Source: Prochlorococcus sp. AG-355-J23
GTDB lineage: Bacteria > Cyanobacteriota > Cyanobacteriia > PCC-6307 > Cyanobiaceae
Assembly: GCA_003278705.1 (NCBI GenBank)
Contig: QCDR01000014.1
Location: 1-38,551 of the forward strand
Length of the DNA stretch: 38,551 nt
Reading direction: 5' to 3'
A program made the translations under genes and the position numbers. This document shows, piece after piece, positions 14,639-23,780 of the stretch (the stretch's first letter is position 1; every line of letters starts with the position of its first letter). The notes below the pieces were generated by a model that was given only the letters and a program-made list of their open reading frames with translations, was not told where the DNA came from and ran no database searches.

Positions 14639-17600
14639 TTGCTCAATCTTTACAAGTCAAATAAAATTGAAGTAATTAGTGAGCTGTTAGCAGAGGAATT
14701 AAAAATATGTCCTCCGCTTATAAATGAGAAATTAGAAATAGTAGTCCCCAATTACTTTTTGGGGAATTGGTTGCGTGAACAAATAACTATAAAAAACAAA
14801 ATAAGTGCTCTTTATGAATTAAAGACAATATCAACGTATACCGAATCTTTATTGACAAATTTTTTCCCTGCAATTGATATGAGCGCATGGAATTTTGAGT
14901 CAATTAAATGGGGCATTATTGATTCCTTAGAAGAATTAAATAGCTTTAAAGAATCATTTCCGCTTAAAAATTGGATTAATAAATATTTGGATAATAAAAA
15001 GACAATTGATGGAGACATATATAACCTGGCAAAAAAGATCACGAATAATTTTATTGATTATCTGATTTTTAGACCTGAAATGATTGCTCAATGGAATAGA
15101 TATGAAATTAATTCATCTAATTTATTTAAGAATTTAAACCCGGATCAATTTTGGCAACCTATTTTATATAAATTATTGGAGGAAAAGATATCTGAAAAGC
15201 CATCATGTTTATACATGATTGAAGTAATAAAGAATTTAAGAGAAATTAAAAACGTACAATTTCAAGTACCAAATCAAATTTATATTTTTTCAGATAATAA
15301 CTTATCTAAACTACATATTAATTTTTATTCAGAACTTTCAAAATTTATTAAAGTAAATTTGTATTTATTATCTCCTGGAGAAGATTTATGGAATAGAATA
15401 AATTTTCTTGAAGGTGAGTTGGAATTCGATGATAATGAAAGTAAATTGAATTTAAATAATACAAATATAGAGAAAATATTTGGTAAATTTGGAGCAAACT
15501 TTCAGAAATTAATTGATGAAAATATTTATACAGAAGGTATAAATTTAAAAAATAATCTTATTTATCTCGATCCAACAACTAATTTTCATAATAAGAAAGA
15601 TATTCCTCTTCTTAATCAAATACAAAAAAGACTAATTGATAATAATAACGTTGATTTTATTGTAAGTGAAAGGGATGATTCAATATTACTTTGTGAGCAT
15701 TTTAATCAGAATAGTCAATTTGAATATTTAAGAAATAAAATTATAGAAATAATAAATTCTTGCGAGAATATTAAATATAGTGATATTGCTGTTTTATCTC
15801 CACAAACTAATTTAATTAAACCTTATCTAAGGTACATCTTTAATAATGAGTTAATTAATGGTGAAATGATACCTTACTTTTTTATTGATGAGGATAATAA
15901 TGACTCTTCAGGCATTTGTGAATTTTTAATTGACATCACTGAAATAGCAAGCGAGAAAATTACACTTGAAAAAATAGATTATATTCTTTCGAAAAAAGTA
16001 ACTCAGCATATTTTTGATTTTAATATTACTGAGAAGGATGAAATTATTTTCTTACTTACCCAAGCGGGGTTTCATTGGGGATTAGATGATATAGAAAGAT
16101 TAGGTGAAGAGAAAAATACTCTTGATTGGTGTATAAATAGAATTACTTTAGGCTTAATTTATGACAAAGAAGTAAATTTAGATACTTTTAATTTAAAACC
16201 ATTTAGCTATAAAAATATAAGTTTGGATTTGAATAAATGGGTTAAAATATTAATTCATTTAAAAAAATATATTAATTTGATAAGGGGATCTTTTTCTTAC
16301 TCGAATTGGGTTGAAAAGATAAAGTTTATATTAAAAAGTACTGCTGATTTTAATGCAAATTTCAATTTAGAAATAAGTGAAATAAATAGAATTCTTGATA
16401 ATCATGCAATACCTTTAATAACTGATGATCTTCTCTTGTTAAAAGTTTTTAGAGAAATATTAATTTCTTGCATAAATAAAGTTAAATATCAAAGCAAATC
16501 ACGAGTCAACAAGATCCTAGTAAGTGATATTGAGAATTCAAGGCATATTCCACATAAGGTTATCTTTCTAATAGATATGAATAGTGTTAATTATCCAAAA
16601 TTACCAAAGAATGAAAACATTAATTTATTAAAAAACAAATATTATTTGGGTGATCCATCTGTTTTTGAAAGAGAGAAATATGCATTTCTGGAGTTGTTAA
16701 TTGCCTGCAGAGAAAAATTTATAGTTACTTGGGTAAAAAATGATAATGAAAATAAAAAATTAGATGTTTCTTTTCCTATAAAAGAGTTAATTTCTTTTTT
16801 TGATAGTTTATTAAACCAAAGCCAAAGAGAACTAATAATTAAAGATTCTGATTTAAATAAAAATGAAATAATTGATCTTGATAAATCTAAGATTGTTAAA
16901 AGTAATTATTCTTTAATAGAAGATATAAATTGGAATGAAAAAAAATCTGATATTAAAAATTACAAATTATCAGAATTGATTTATTGGTTCAAGTCTCCAC
17001 AAAAATATTGGCTTAATAAAAACAATGTATCTCCCAAGGAAATATTTATTCATCATCCAGACGAGGAGTATGTAAGCAATCTGCAAAAATCACAACTAAT
17101 TACAAAAATAATCCAGCAAGTAGAGATTGATAATCATAATATTATTGATGATTTAAATGAATTAAATATTAATGATCAATTGGCTGAAAATGGTATTATT
17201 ATGCCCAAAAATAGTATTTTTACAAAAGAAAAAGAAATCAAAGATTTATTAAGCAGTCTATGTGCAAGTTTGAGTCAACATAATAAGATTAATAAAATCT
17301 ATGTTAAGTTAAATGCGAATAAAGAAGAATATTTAATCGCTGATGACACCGTACTTGAATTGATTCATGCGAAACTAAGTTTAAGTCGTTTGACTGAGGC
17401 TTGGATAAAATTTCTCTTTATTTCTTCTTTAAAGATGAATATAAAAAGGACTAAAGTAATTTTTAGAACAGAAAATAATTATAAATCGCAAATTATTCAA
17501 TCCCCCGGAGTAACTGAATCGAATCTAATTTTGGAGGAGTACATAAATATTTTTAAAAATTATTCTGAAAAATGTTTACCTCTTCCTCCAGAAAGTACTT

Positions 17601-17821
17601 ATAAATATGTAGAAGCAAAAATAAATTCAAAAAATGAAAAAAAAGCTTTTACAGATAAATGGATTGGTAATAAAAATTTTTCTAAAGGAGAAAGAGATAA
17701 TATCGAAATGAAAATGTGTTTTGGTAATGAAAAAGAACCAGATTTCTTTCTTGGAAATAATAATTTTGATCAATTATCATACAGATTATATGGTCCTCTA
17801 ATTAAAGCATTAAAGAAATAA
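14639..17821 (+). CDS. recC: Exodeoxyribonuclease V gamma subunit RecC
   Basis: The 1060-residue protein is RecC, the subunit that splits the DNA strands and scans for Chi in the RecBCD helicase-nuclease acting on double-strand ends. Start is TTG at 14639: MLNLYKSNKIEVISELL aligns with the family N-terminus (MLxxYxSNRxExL), and GNWLREQI and YLIFRPEMIAQW follow as in RecC. It contains no intact Walker A, as expected for the inactive helicase-like fold, and is slightly shorter than the E. coli protein (1122). It is unusually rich in Asn, Lys and Ile. It is followed 3 bases later by a small membrane methyltransferase gene, then recB and recD. Confidence 0.88.
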   Translation: MLNLYKSNKIEVISELLAEELKICPPLINEKLEIVVPNYFLGNWLREQITIKNKISALYELKTISTYTESLLTNFFPAIDMSAWNFESIKWGIIDSLEELNSFKESFPLKNWINKYLDNKKTIDGDIYNLAKKITNNFIDYLIFRPEMIAQWNRYEINSSNLFKNLNPDQFWQPILYKLLEEKISEKPSCLYMIEVIKNLREIKNVQFQVPNQIYIFSDNNLSKLHINFYSELSKFIKVNLYLLSPGEDLWNRINFLEGELEFDDNESKLNLNNTNIEKIFGKFGANFQKLIDENIYTEGINLKNNLIYLDPTTNFHNKKDIPLLNQIQKRLIDNNNVDFIVSERDDSILLCEHFNQNSQFEYLRNKIIEIINSCENIKYSDIAVLSPQTNLIKPYLRYIFNNELINGEMIPYFFIDEDNNDSSGICEFLIDITEIASEKITLEKIDYILSKKVTQHIFDFNITEKDEIIFLLTQAGFHWGLDDIERLGEEKNTLDWCINRITLGLIYDKEVNLDTFNLKPFSYKNISLDLNKWVKILIHLKKYINLIRGSFSYSNWVEKIKFILKSTADFNANFNLEISEINRILDNHAIPLITDDLLLLKVFREILISCINKVKYQSKSRVNKILVSDIENSRHIPHKVIFLIDMNSVNYPKLPKNENINLLKNKYYLGDPSVFEREKYAFLELLIACREKFIVTWVKNDNENKKLDVSFPIKELISFFDSLLNQSQRELIIKDSDLNKNEIIDLDKSKIVKSNYSLIEDINWNEKKSDIKNYKLSELIYWFKSPQKYWLNKNNVSPKEIFIHHPDEEYVSNLQKSQLITKIIQQVEIDNHNIIDDLNELNINDQLAENGIIMPKNSIFTKEKEIKDLLSSLCASLSQHNKINKIYVKLNANKEEYLIADDTVLELIHAKLSLSRLTEAWIKFLFISSLKMNIKRTKVIFRTENNYKSQIIQSPGVTESNLILEEYINIFKNYSEKCLPLPPESTYKYVEAKINSKNEKKAFTDKWIGNKNFSKGERDNIEMKMCFGNEKEPDFFLGNNNFDQLSYRLYGPLIKALKK

Positions 17822-17824
17822 AAA

Positions 17825-18298
17825 ATGTCTAAATTTCAGTTAAAAAATTTTTTTAAATCTGTTTATGATCTAATCCTTGTTTTTTTACAGTTCTTTATTA
17901 TTAGTCTTCATTTTTTTCAATGGGAATTTCTTCCACAAAAACAAATAATTCAAGAAAGTCCATTTTCTTATTTCCTGGGTATTTTAATTATCATAATCGC
18001 TTTCATAATAATGTTAGTTTCAATTAAAGACTTAGGTAGAAATTTATCCCCTTTCCCAAGACCTATAAACAATAGCAATCTAGTTACTACAGGTATTTAT
18101 AGATTTACGCGTCATCCTATGTACTATTCTTTAATATTTATTTCCATTGGAGTTTTTATAATAAAATTATCTATTTATTATTTATTTTTGACAATAAGTT
18201 TAGCTTTAATAATTAAATTTAAGATTGCCTTGGAAGAGAAATATTTAATTAATAAATTTAAAAATTACTTACTTTATAAAAATGAGGTCAAAGTTTAA
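17825..18298 (+). CDS. ICMT/PEMT-like membrane methyltransferase
   Basis: The 157-residue protein has four hydrophobic segments (about 13-32, 48-66, 101-113, 118-131) and the motif RFTRHPMYYSLI (RHP at residues 96-98), followed near the C-terminus by EEKYL (137-141). RHP...EE is the S-adenosylmethionine-binding pattern of isoprenylcysteine carboxyl and phospholipid methyltransferases. Bacterial relatives methylate lipids, isoprenoids or unknown substrates. It lies inside the recC-recB-recD run with gaps of only 3 and 12 bases, so it is presumably cotranscribed with them. No functional tie to DNA repair is known, and the substrate is unknown. Confidence 0.8.
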   Translation: MSKFQLKNFFKSVYDLILVFLQFFIISLHFFQWEFLPQKQIIQESPFSYFLGILIIIIAFIIMLVSIKDLGRNLSPFPRPINNSNLVTTGIYRFTRHPMYYSLIFISIGVFIIKLSIYYLFLTISLALIIKFKIALEEKYLINKFKNYLLYKNEVKV

Positions 18299-18310
18299 TT
18301 TAATAAAGAA

Positions 18311-21300
18311 ATGGATATTAATCAAATTAAATTAGATAATAAGTTTAAATTAGTGGAAGCAAGTGCGGGAACTGGTAAAAGTTTTACCTTGGCTCATATA
18401 GTTTTAAGAAATGTTTTGGAGAAAAAAGTTAAACCAGATGAGATACTCTTGCTAAGTTTTACAAAAAATACTTGTTCAGAATTACGAGAAAAAATACTTT
18501 TGAGATTTCATAATTTAAAATTATATTTGCAAAGTCATAATGAAAGTAATATAGATAATACTCTTAAGGATTGGTATCTAAATTTTAAGGATAAAGATAA
18601 ATCTAAGGAAAAAATAATTCCCGAAATTGATAATTTTATAAACCAATTCTATAAGTTAAAAGTAATTACGTTCCATGCTTTTTGTAATAATATTATTGAT
18701 GAATATAGTATTGAAATAGGTGCAACTCAAGATCCATATATTGAGAATAATATTGATAATTTGTACAAAGATGTAATAGATAATTTATGGATTGATGATT
18801 TTCTGAATCTCAATCATGAGTTTATTTCAGCAGTCAATAAAAAAAAAATAAGTTCTAGATTTGGAAGTAGGATAAATAAGTCATTTTTTGTAGAAATTTT
18901 AAAAAATATAGATCAAGAAAATATCTGTAAATTTCAAATAAATAATAAATATAAGATTATTGATTTAAATAGTTATTTTAATGAATTTTTTTATTTAAAT
19001 TGGAACGAGTTTTGTTTTGAATGGAATGAGAAAGGTAATGAATTATTTTTACAACTCATAGAGTTGGGAAAATTAATTAAGGAGAGTGGTGGAAAAAGTC
19101 AGATATATGCCGCAAAACCAAGAAATGATAAGTTTAATCAAATAAATTGTTGGATTGAAGAGATTAACAAAAGGCTTAATTCTAAAAATGTTATTGATTT
19201 TATATATGATATTTCTAAAGATGATCTTTTATCTAAATATTTTTACATTGAAAATATATCTAAAGAAATTAATAAACATAATCTAAAATTAGATTTTACT
19301 AAATTTAATTTATTACAAGATAAAATTTATAAAATAAAAGAAGGTTTCTTTACTGAATTTGTAAGAATTTTTACCCAATTAGCTTATATAAAATTAATTG
19401 AATTAAAGAAAAGTTTTTCTATTTTCAACTTCAATGATCTTATAAAAACTGTAGAAAATACATTTATAGATTCGGAAATTAGTAATATTAATACTCTATC
19501 TGAAATTCAAAAAAGATTTAAATGTGTCTTAGTTGATGAGTTCCAAGATACAGATATTACTCAGTGGAATTTAATAAAAAAATTCTTTAATACAAAAAAT
19601 CATTTTTTACTTTGCGTAGGTGATCCAAAACAAGCGATTTACAAATTTAGAGGTGGAGATATTGAAACTTACCTAGATGCAAGATCAAATGCAATTGAAG
19701 TTTTTAGTCTTACAGATAACTATAGATCCTCAAAAAAGTTAATCGATGTTCTTAATAAACTTTATAAGAATGGACTTAAAAAATCAAAACTAAATTATAG
19801 TAAATTAAACTCAAGAATTAATGAAAATATTAATCCTGAATATAAATTTAAGGATGTATTTGAAATTGTAGAATTTTCAAAAAAAGAGACTGATATAGAG
19901 GAACTTGTAACTCATTACATAGTTAACTTTATTTTAAATAATAAAGAAATTGATATTAGTAAAATTGCGATTCTTACATTAAATAATTCGCAATGCTTAG
20001 ATTTTAAAAAAAAATTAAACCATTATAATATACCATGCAAAATTCAAAATAAACAAAATATTTTTGATACAGAAGCAAGTTCCCTACTATTTTTATTCAT
20101 TGAATGTTTATTAAATCCGAGGTCTTTGAAAAATATAACTTTGCTTGCTACTTCAAAGTTTATAGAAATAAAATTAGAAGATTTACTTGATCATGGAATT
20201 AGTAATAATTTAGAAATTTTAATTAATAAATGCATTACTTGGTCCAAAGAACTAAGAGAAAAAGGTTTTTTAAACATTGTTAATGAACTACTTATAAATT
20301 ACAAGTCATCCTCGATTATTCAAGATTCAGATTTAAATTCAAATTTATTTCAACTTTCAGAAATTGTTGAAATAGAATTAATAAATAATGATTTTGATCT
20401 CAACATAGTCTTCAACTGGTATAAAAATCAGTTAGATCATATTTTAAGAATTTCTACTGGAGAAGATTTTTTCACTAAAGATTATAATCTTCAAAATGGA
20501 ATAAATCTTTCTACCATTCATAGTAGTAAGGGCCTTGAATTTGAAATAGTCCTATGTCCATATCTGTCAATTATTTCAAATAAGTCAAATAAAATTAAAG
20601 GACCTCTTTGGAAATCAAATATTGATAGAAATATATATGTTAATATTTCTAATAGTTACGCGAAGGTTGAAAAATTTAAATTAATAGAAGAAGAAGATTT
20701 ATTTAAAGAAAGTGAGAGGTTAATTTATGTAGCACTTACAAGGAGCAAATATAAACTTATTATTTTTAATGATTTAGAGGATACAAATAATATTTTAAAT
20801 AATGATTTACTTAATAATTTGGAAAATATCAATACTTATAAATCTACTTTTGAAGTCAGGATAGAACAAGAGAAAATAGAAGAAATTTTTTCTAAGTTCA
20901 AAATCAACCGATTGAATAATAATCTTTGGAAAATCGATAATGTTAATAAAAAAATATCTAATGTATTTAATTCTGATCAATTTATTTCTTATTCAAGTTA
21001 TTCTTCTTGGATACGTAAAGATAAAAATATTGATGCAGTCATTAATCAATATAAGGATTATGAAGATAATATATCAATTATCAAAAATTCTAATTTTAAT
21101 AATTCAAAGAATTATCCTAATTATTTTTCTTATCCAAATCCCTTAAGTGAATTTCCAAAAGGAATTATTGCTGGGACTTGCTTGCACAAAATAATAGAAA
21201 GATTTGAATTTAGAAACGATAATAATCAAGAATTAATTGATTTAATTATTGAGGAATTGAACTTTCATCAAATCGATACTTCTTTGGCTTTTAAAGTAAA

Positions 21301-21937
21301 AGATGCGATTTTAAGAATCATAAATATATCTTTAGGAAAAGAATTACAAAATAAGAAACTAGTTGATATTCCAAATGAATACTTAATTAAGGAACTCAAA
21401 TATGATTTAACCCTATCTTATGAAGGTAGAAATATTAATTCTAATGATATATCAAATTGCTTTTTATTTGATCAGGAATATGAATTTGGTGAAGAATATG
21501 CAAATAAAATAAATGATCTTCAAATTATGAATAAAGGTTTTCATTCAGGATGTATTGATTGTGTTTTCCCTGTAGGAAATAAATTAGAAGATAGTAAATG
21601 GTGGGTAATTGATTGGAAAAGTAATTTGATTTCTGGTAGTGATAATAGTTATTGTTTACCAAGAAACTATAACTATGAAAACATGAGAAATGAAATGATT
21701 AAACATCATTATCCATTGCAATCTCATCTTTATTTATTAGCATTGCATAGATTATTAAAGTGGCGACTTAAAAATTATCAACCACATAAACATCTAGGAG
21801 GATATATTTATTTTTTTTTAAAGGGATTGCCAGATTTCGAATTATTTGAAAAATCTAAGTCTGAAGATATATCTCCAGGTATTTTTATTAGCAAAGCACC
21901 TTTAAAGAGAATTAATTATTTAGATAACCTTTTTTAG
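18311..21937 (+). CDS. recB: Exodeoxyribonuclease V beta subunit RecB
   Basis: The 1208-residue protein is the 3'-5' helicase and nuclease of RecBCD. Walker A is ASAGTGKS at residues 17-24, motif II is VDEFQDTD at 408-415, and motif VI is YVALTRSKYKL. The C-terminal RecB-family nuclease is intact: Asp1083 (GCIDCVF) and DWK with Asp1101 and Lys1103. Both motor and nuclease should therefore be active. Length equals E. coli RecB (1180) within a few percent. It is followed by recD after a single base, which suggests translational coupling. Confidence 0.95.
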   Translation: MDINQIKLDNKFKLVEASAGTGKSFTLAHIVLRNVLEKKVKPDEILLLSFTKNTCSELREKILLRFHNLKLYLQSHNESNIDNTLKDWYLNFKDKDKSKEKIIPEIDNFINQFYKLKVITFHAFCNNIIDEYSIEIGATQDPYIENNIDNLYKDVIDNLWIDDFLNLNHEFISAVNKKKISSRFGSRINKSFFVEILKNIDQENICKFQINNKYKIIDLNSYFNEFFYLNWNEFCFEWNEKGNELFLQLIELGKLIKESGGKSQIYAAKPRNDKFNQINCWIEEINKRLNSKNVIDFIYDISKDDLLSKYFYIENISKEINKHNLKLDFTKFNLLQDKIYKIKEGFFTEFVRIFTQLAYIKLIELKKSFSIFNFNDLIKTVENTFIDSEISNINTLSEIQKRFKCVLVDEFQDTDITQWNLIKKFFNTKNHFLLCVGDPKQAIYKFRGGDIETYLDARSNAIEVFSLTDNYRSSKKLIDVLNKLYKNGLKKSKLNYSKLNSRINENINPEYKFKDVFEIVEFSKKETDIEELVTHYIVNFILNNKEIDISKIAILTLNNSQCLDFKKKLNHYNIPCKIQNKQNIFDTEASSLLFLFIECLLNPRSLKNITLLATSKFIEIKLEDLLDHGISNNLEILINKCITWSKELREKGFLNIVNELLINYKSSSIIQDSDLNSNLFQLSEIVEIELINNDFDLNIVFNWYKNQLDHILRISTGEDFFTKDYNLQNGINLSTIHSSKGLEFEIVLCPYLSIISNKSNKIKGPLWKSNIDRNIYVNISNSYAKVEKFKLIEEEDLFKESERLIYVALTRSKYKLIIFNDLEDTNNILNNDLLNNLENINTYKSTFEVRIEQEKIEEIFSKFKINRLNNNLWKIDNVNKKISNVFNSDQFISYSSYSSWIRKDKNIDAVINQYKDYEDNISIIKNSNFNNSKNYPNYFSYPNPLSEFPKGIIAGTCLHKIIERFEFRNDNNQELIDLIIEELNFHQIDTSLAFKVKDAILRIINISLGKELQNKKLVDIPNEYLIKELKYDLTLSYEGRNINSNDISNCFLFDQEYEFGEEYANKINDLQIMNKGFHSGCIDCVFPVGNKLEDSKWWVIDWKSNLISGSDNSYCLPRNYNYENMRNEMIKHHYPLQSHLYLLALHRLLKWRLKNYQPHKHLGGYIYFFLKGLPDFELFEKSKSEDISPGIFISKAPLKRINYLDNLF

Positions 21938-21938
21938 A

Positions 21939-23642
21939 ATGACTAAAACTAATATAGATATTGAAAAGTTCCAATACGATCATATATTTGATTTAATCTT
22001 AGGTATTTTCAAATTTAGTGAAAAAAAATATGGAAATTTCGTAAAAGATGTAATAAGAATTTTATTAGAATTTGAAAAAAATGGAGAAACTATTATTGAT
22101 GTTGATAATAGTTTAATAATCTTTGAATTATTAGAAGATGGCTGGCCCAATAAACATATAGATGTTCTAAAAAATATAGGTTTGATTGGTTCTCTTCATT
22201 CTCCATTCGTATTAGTAAATAGAAAATTATCTTTATCAAAATGGTCAAAAAAGATAGAGAGAGTTATTAATTCATTTCTAAAAAAAATAGATACCGATAA
22301 TTTAATGAACTCAATAATTCATAAGGATGATAGTAAAATTGATCAAATTAAAAATATATTTAAATATTCAAACTTAGTTTTCCTTCAAGGAGGACCAGGT
22401 ACGGGTAAAACCACTTTAATAATAAACTTAATATTAGAACTCCTTCGAACTGATAACTTTTTAAATATTGGGATGTCTGCTCCAACGGGTAAAGCTACAG
22501 CTCGTTTAAAAGAAGCTCTTAATTATAAAAAAAATATTTCCTTTAGAAAATTTCTAGACCAAATAGAATTTCAAACTTTACATAGATGGATTTTAAATTC
22601 TCAAAATAAATCTCTTAATTTGAAATTTAAACTTAAAGAGCTTGATATTTTTATTATTGATGAAATGTCAATGGTTAATATTGATTTGATTGAATCAGTT
22701 TTAAGTTTACTAGCTAAGGACTGTAAAATTATTTTAGTTGGAGATAAAAATCAATTGTCTCCAGTAAATAACTGTTCTATTTGGAATTATTTGTTTGAGT
22801 ATGGTGAAAATAGTTCAATTAAATCGTGTGTAGTAAATTTAGAAAAAACTTATAGAAATACAGGAGATATAGCATTAATTAGTAGTTTAATATTTAATAA
22901 TGATTGTTCTTTACTTAATCGAAAGATAAAAGCATTAGAAAAAGATAATAATTCAAAAGAAGTTACTATTTCAAAAAGAAGAGAAAAAGATATTCCAAAA
23001 GATCTATTTTTTTCGATTAAAAGTCATTTAAATAAGTTAAATATTTCAACTTCAAACTTAAGTAAAAAAAAATATATATTTGATGAGGGTATTGATAATT
23101 TATTACTTAATGAAAAAGATTTAGTAGATAAGATATTTCTGGATTTGCAAAGTCAATTAATTTTATGTGAAAAAAATTCTGGAATATGGAGTGTTGAATA
23201 TTTAAATGAAATTGTTTTTGGTCAAAAAAAACCTTATGACCTTAAAACTCTTGACGAGGGCGTTCCAATAATGTGTACAAAAAATAATAATGAACTTGGA
23301 TTATCTAATGGGGATATCGGAGTACTTATAGGTTTAAAAAATAAAAGAAAATATCTTTTTAGAAAATTTAATGATAATAACGAAGAAATTGTCGTATTAA
23401 TTGATCCATCTAATTTAGAAAATGTTGTGCCAGCAATAGCTATTACTATTCATAAATCTCAAGGAAGTGAATCTGAAAAAGTAAGTATTTTGTGGTCCCA
23501 AAAATATATAAGACATAAATATACTGTAAAAGAACAAATAGATAGTGAAAATATCTTTTGCAGAGATGATTTCGAAAGAAGGTTATTCTATACTGCTGTT
23601 ACGAGAGCTAAAAAATTATTAAATATATACTATTTAAATTAA
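21939..23642 (+). CDS. recD: Exodeoxyribonuclease V alpha subunit RecD
   Basis: The 567-residue protein is the 5'-3' helicase of RecBCD. Walker A is GGPGTGKTT with Lys157, motif II is FIIDEMSMV, motif III is LVGDKNQLSPV, and the C-terminal 2B/UvrD-type segment has AIAITIHKSQGSE and YTAVTRAKKLL. The N-terminal domain that contacts RecC is present, and length is near E. coli RecD (608). It ends the recBCD run. No T-run terminator follows; a hairpin at 23748 lies 105 bases on but is closer to the next start. Confidence 0.94.
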   Translation: MTKTNIDIEKFQYDHIFDLILGIFKFSEKKYGNFVKDVIRILLEFEKNGETIIDVDNSLIIFELLEDGWPNKHIDVLKNIGLIGSLHSPFVLVNRKLSLSKWSKKIERVINSFLKKIDTDNLMNSIIHKDDSKIDQIKNIFKYSNLVFLQGGPGTGKTTLIINLILELLRTDNFLNIGMSAPTGKATARLKEALNYKKNISFRKFLDQIEFQTLHRWILNSQNKSLNLKFKLKELDIFIIDEMSMVNIDLIESVLSLLAKDCKIILVGDKNQLSPVNNCSIWNYLFEYGENSSIKSCVVNLEKTYRNTGDIALISSLIFNNDCSLLNRKIKALEKDNNSKEVTISKRREKDIPKDLFFSIKSHLNKLNISTSNLSKKKYIFDEGIDNLLLNEKDLVDKIFLDLQSQLILCEKNSGIWSVEYLNEIVFGQKKPYDLKTLDEGVPIMCTKNNNELGLSNGDIGVLIGLKNKRKYLFRKFNDNNEEIVVLIDPSNLENVVPAIAITIHKSQGSESEKVSILWSQKYIRHKYTVKEQIDSENIFCRDDFERRLFYTAVTRAKKLLNIYYLN

Positions 23643-23747
23643 ATTTTATTTTTGAAAAATTAGTAAGATCTTAACCCCAAGATGTTAGATTAATAATGCG
23701 GCTCTGTAAGGCTAGTCAACAATTAAAGTTAATTTAGATATTTGTTG

Positions 23748-23776
23748 AATGCCTAATCAGAAGATTATTAGGCATT
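23748..23776 (+). promoter_or_regulatory. Start-proximal hairpin in the RNA helicase leader
   Basis: A perfect 10-bp inverted repeat, AATGCCTAAT (23748-23757) and ATTAGGCATT (23767-23776), with a 9-base loop ends 4 bases before the helicase ATG at 23781. The only Shine-Dalgarno-like AGG (23770-23772) is inside the 3' arm, so folding would hide it. No T-run follows, which argues against a simple terminator. A role in autoregulation or temperature control of the helicase is inferred. Confidence 0.55.
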
Positions 23777-23780
23777 TAAA

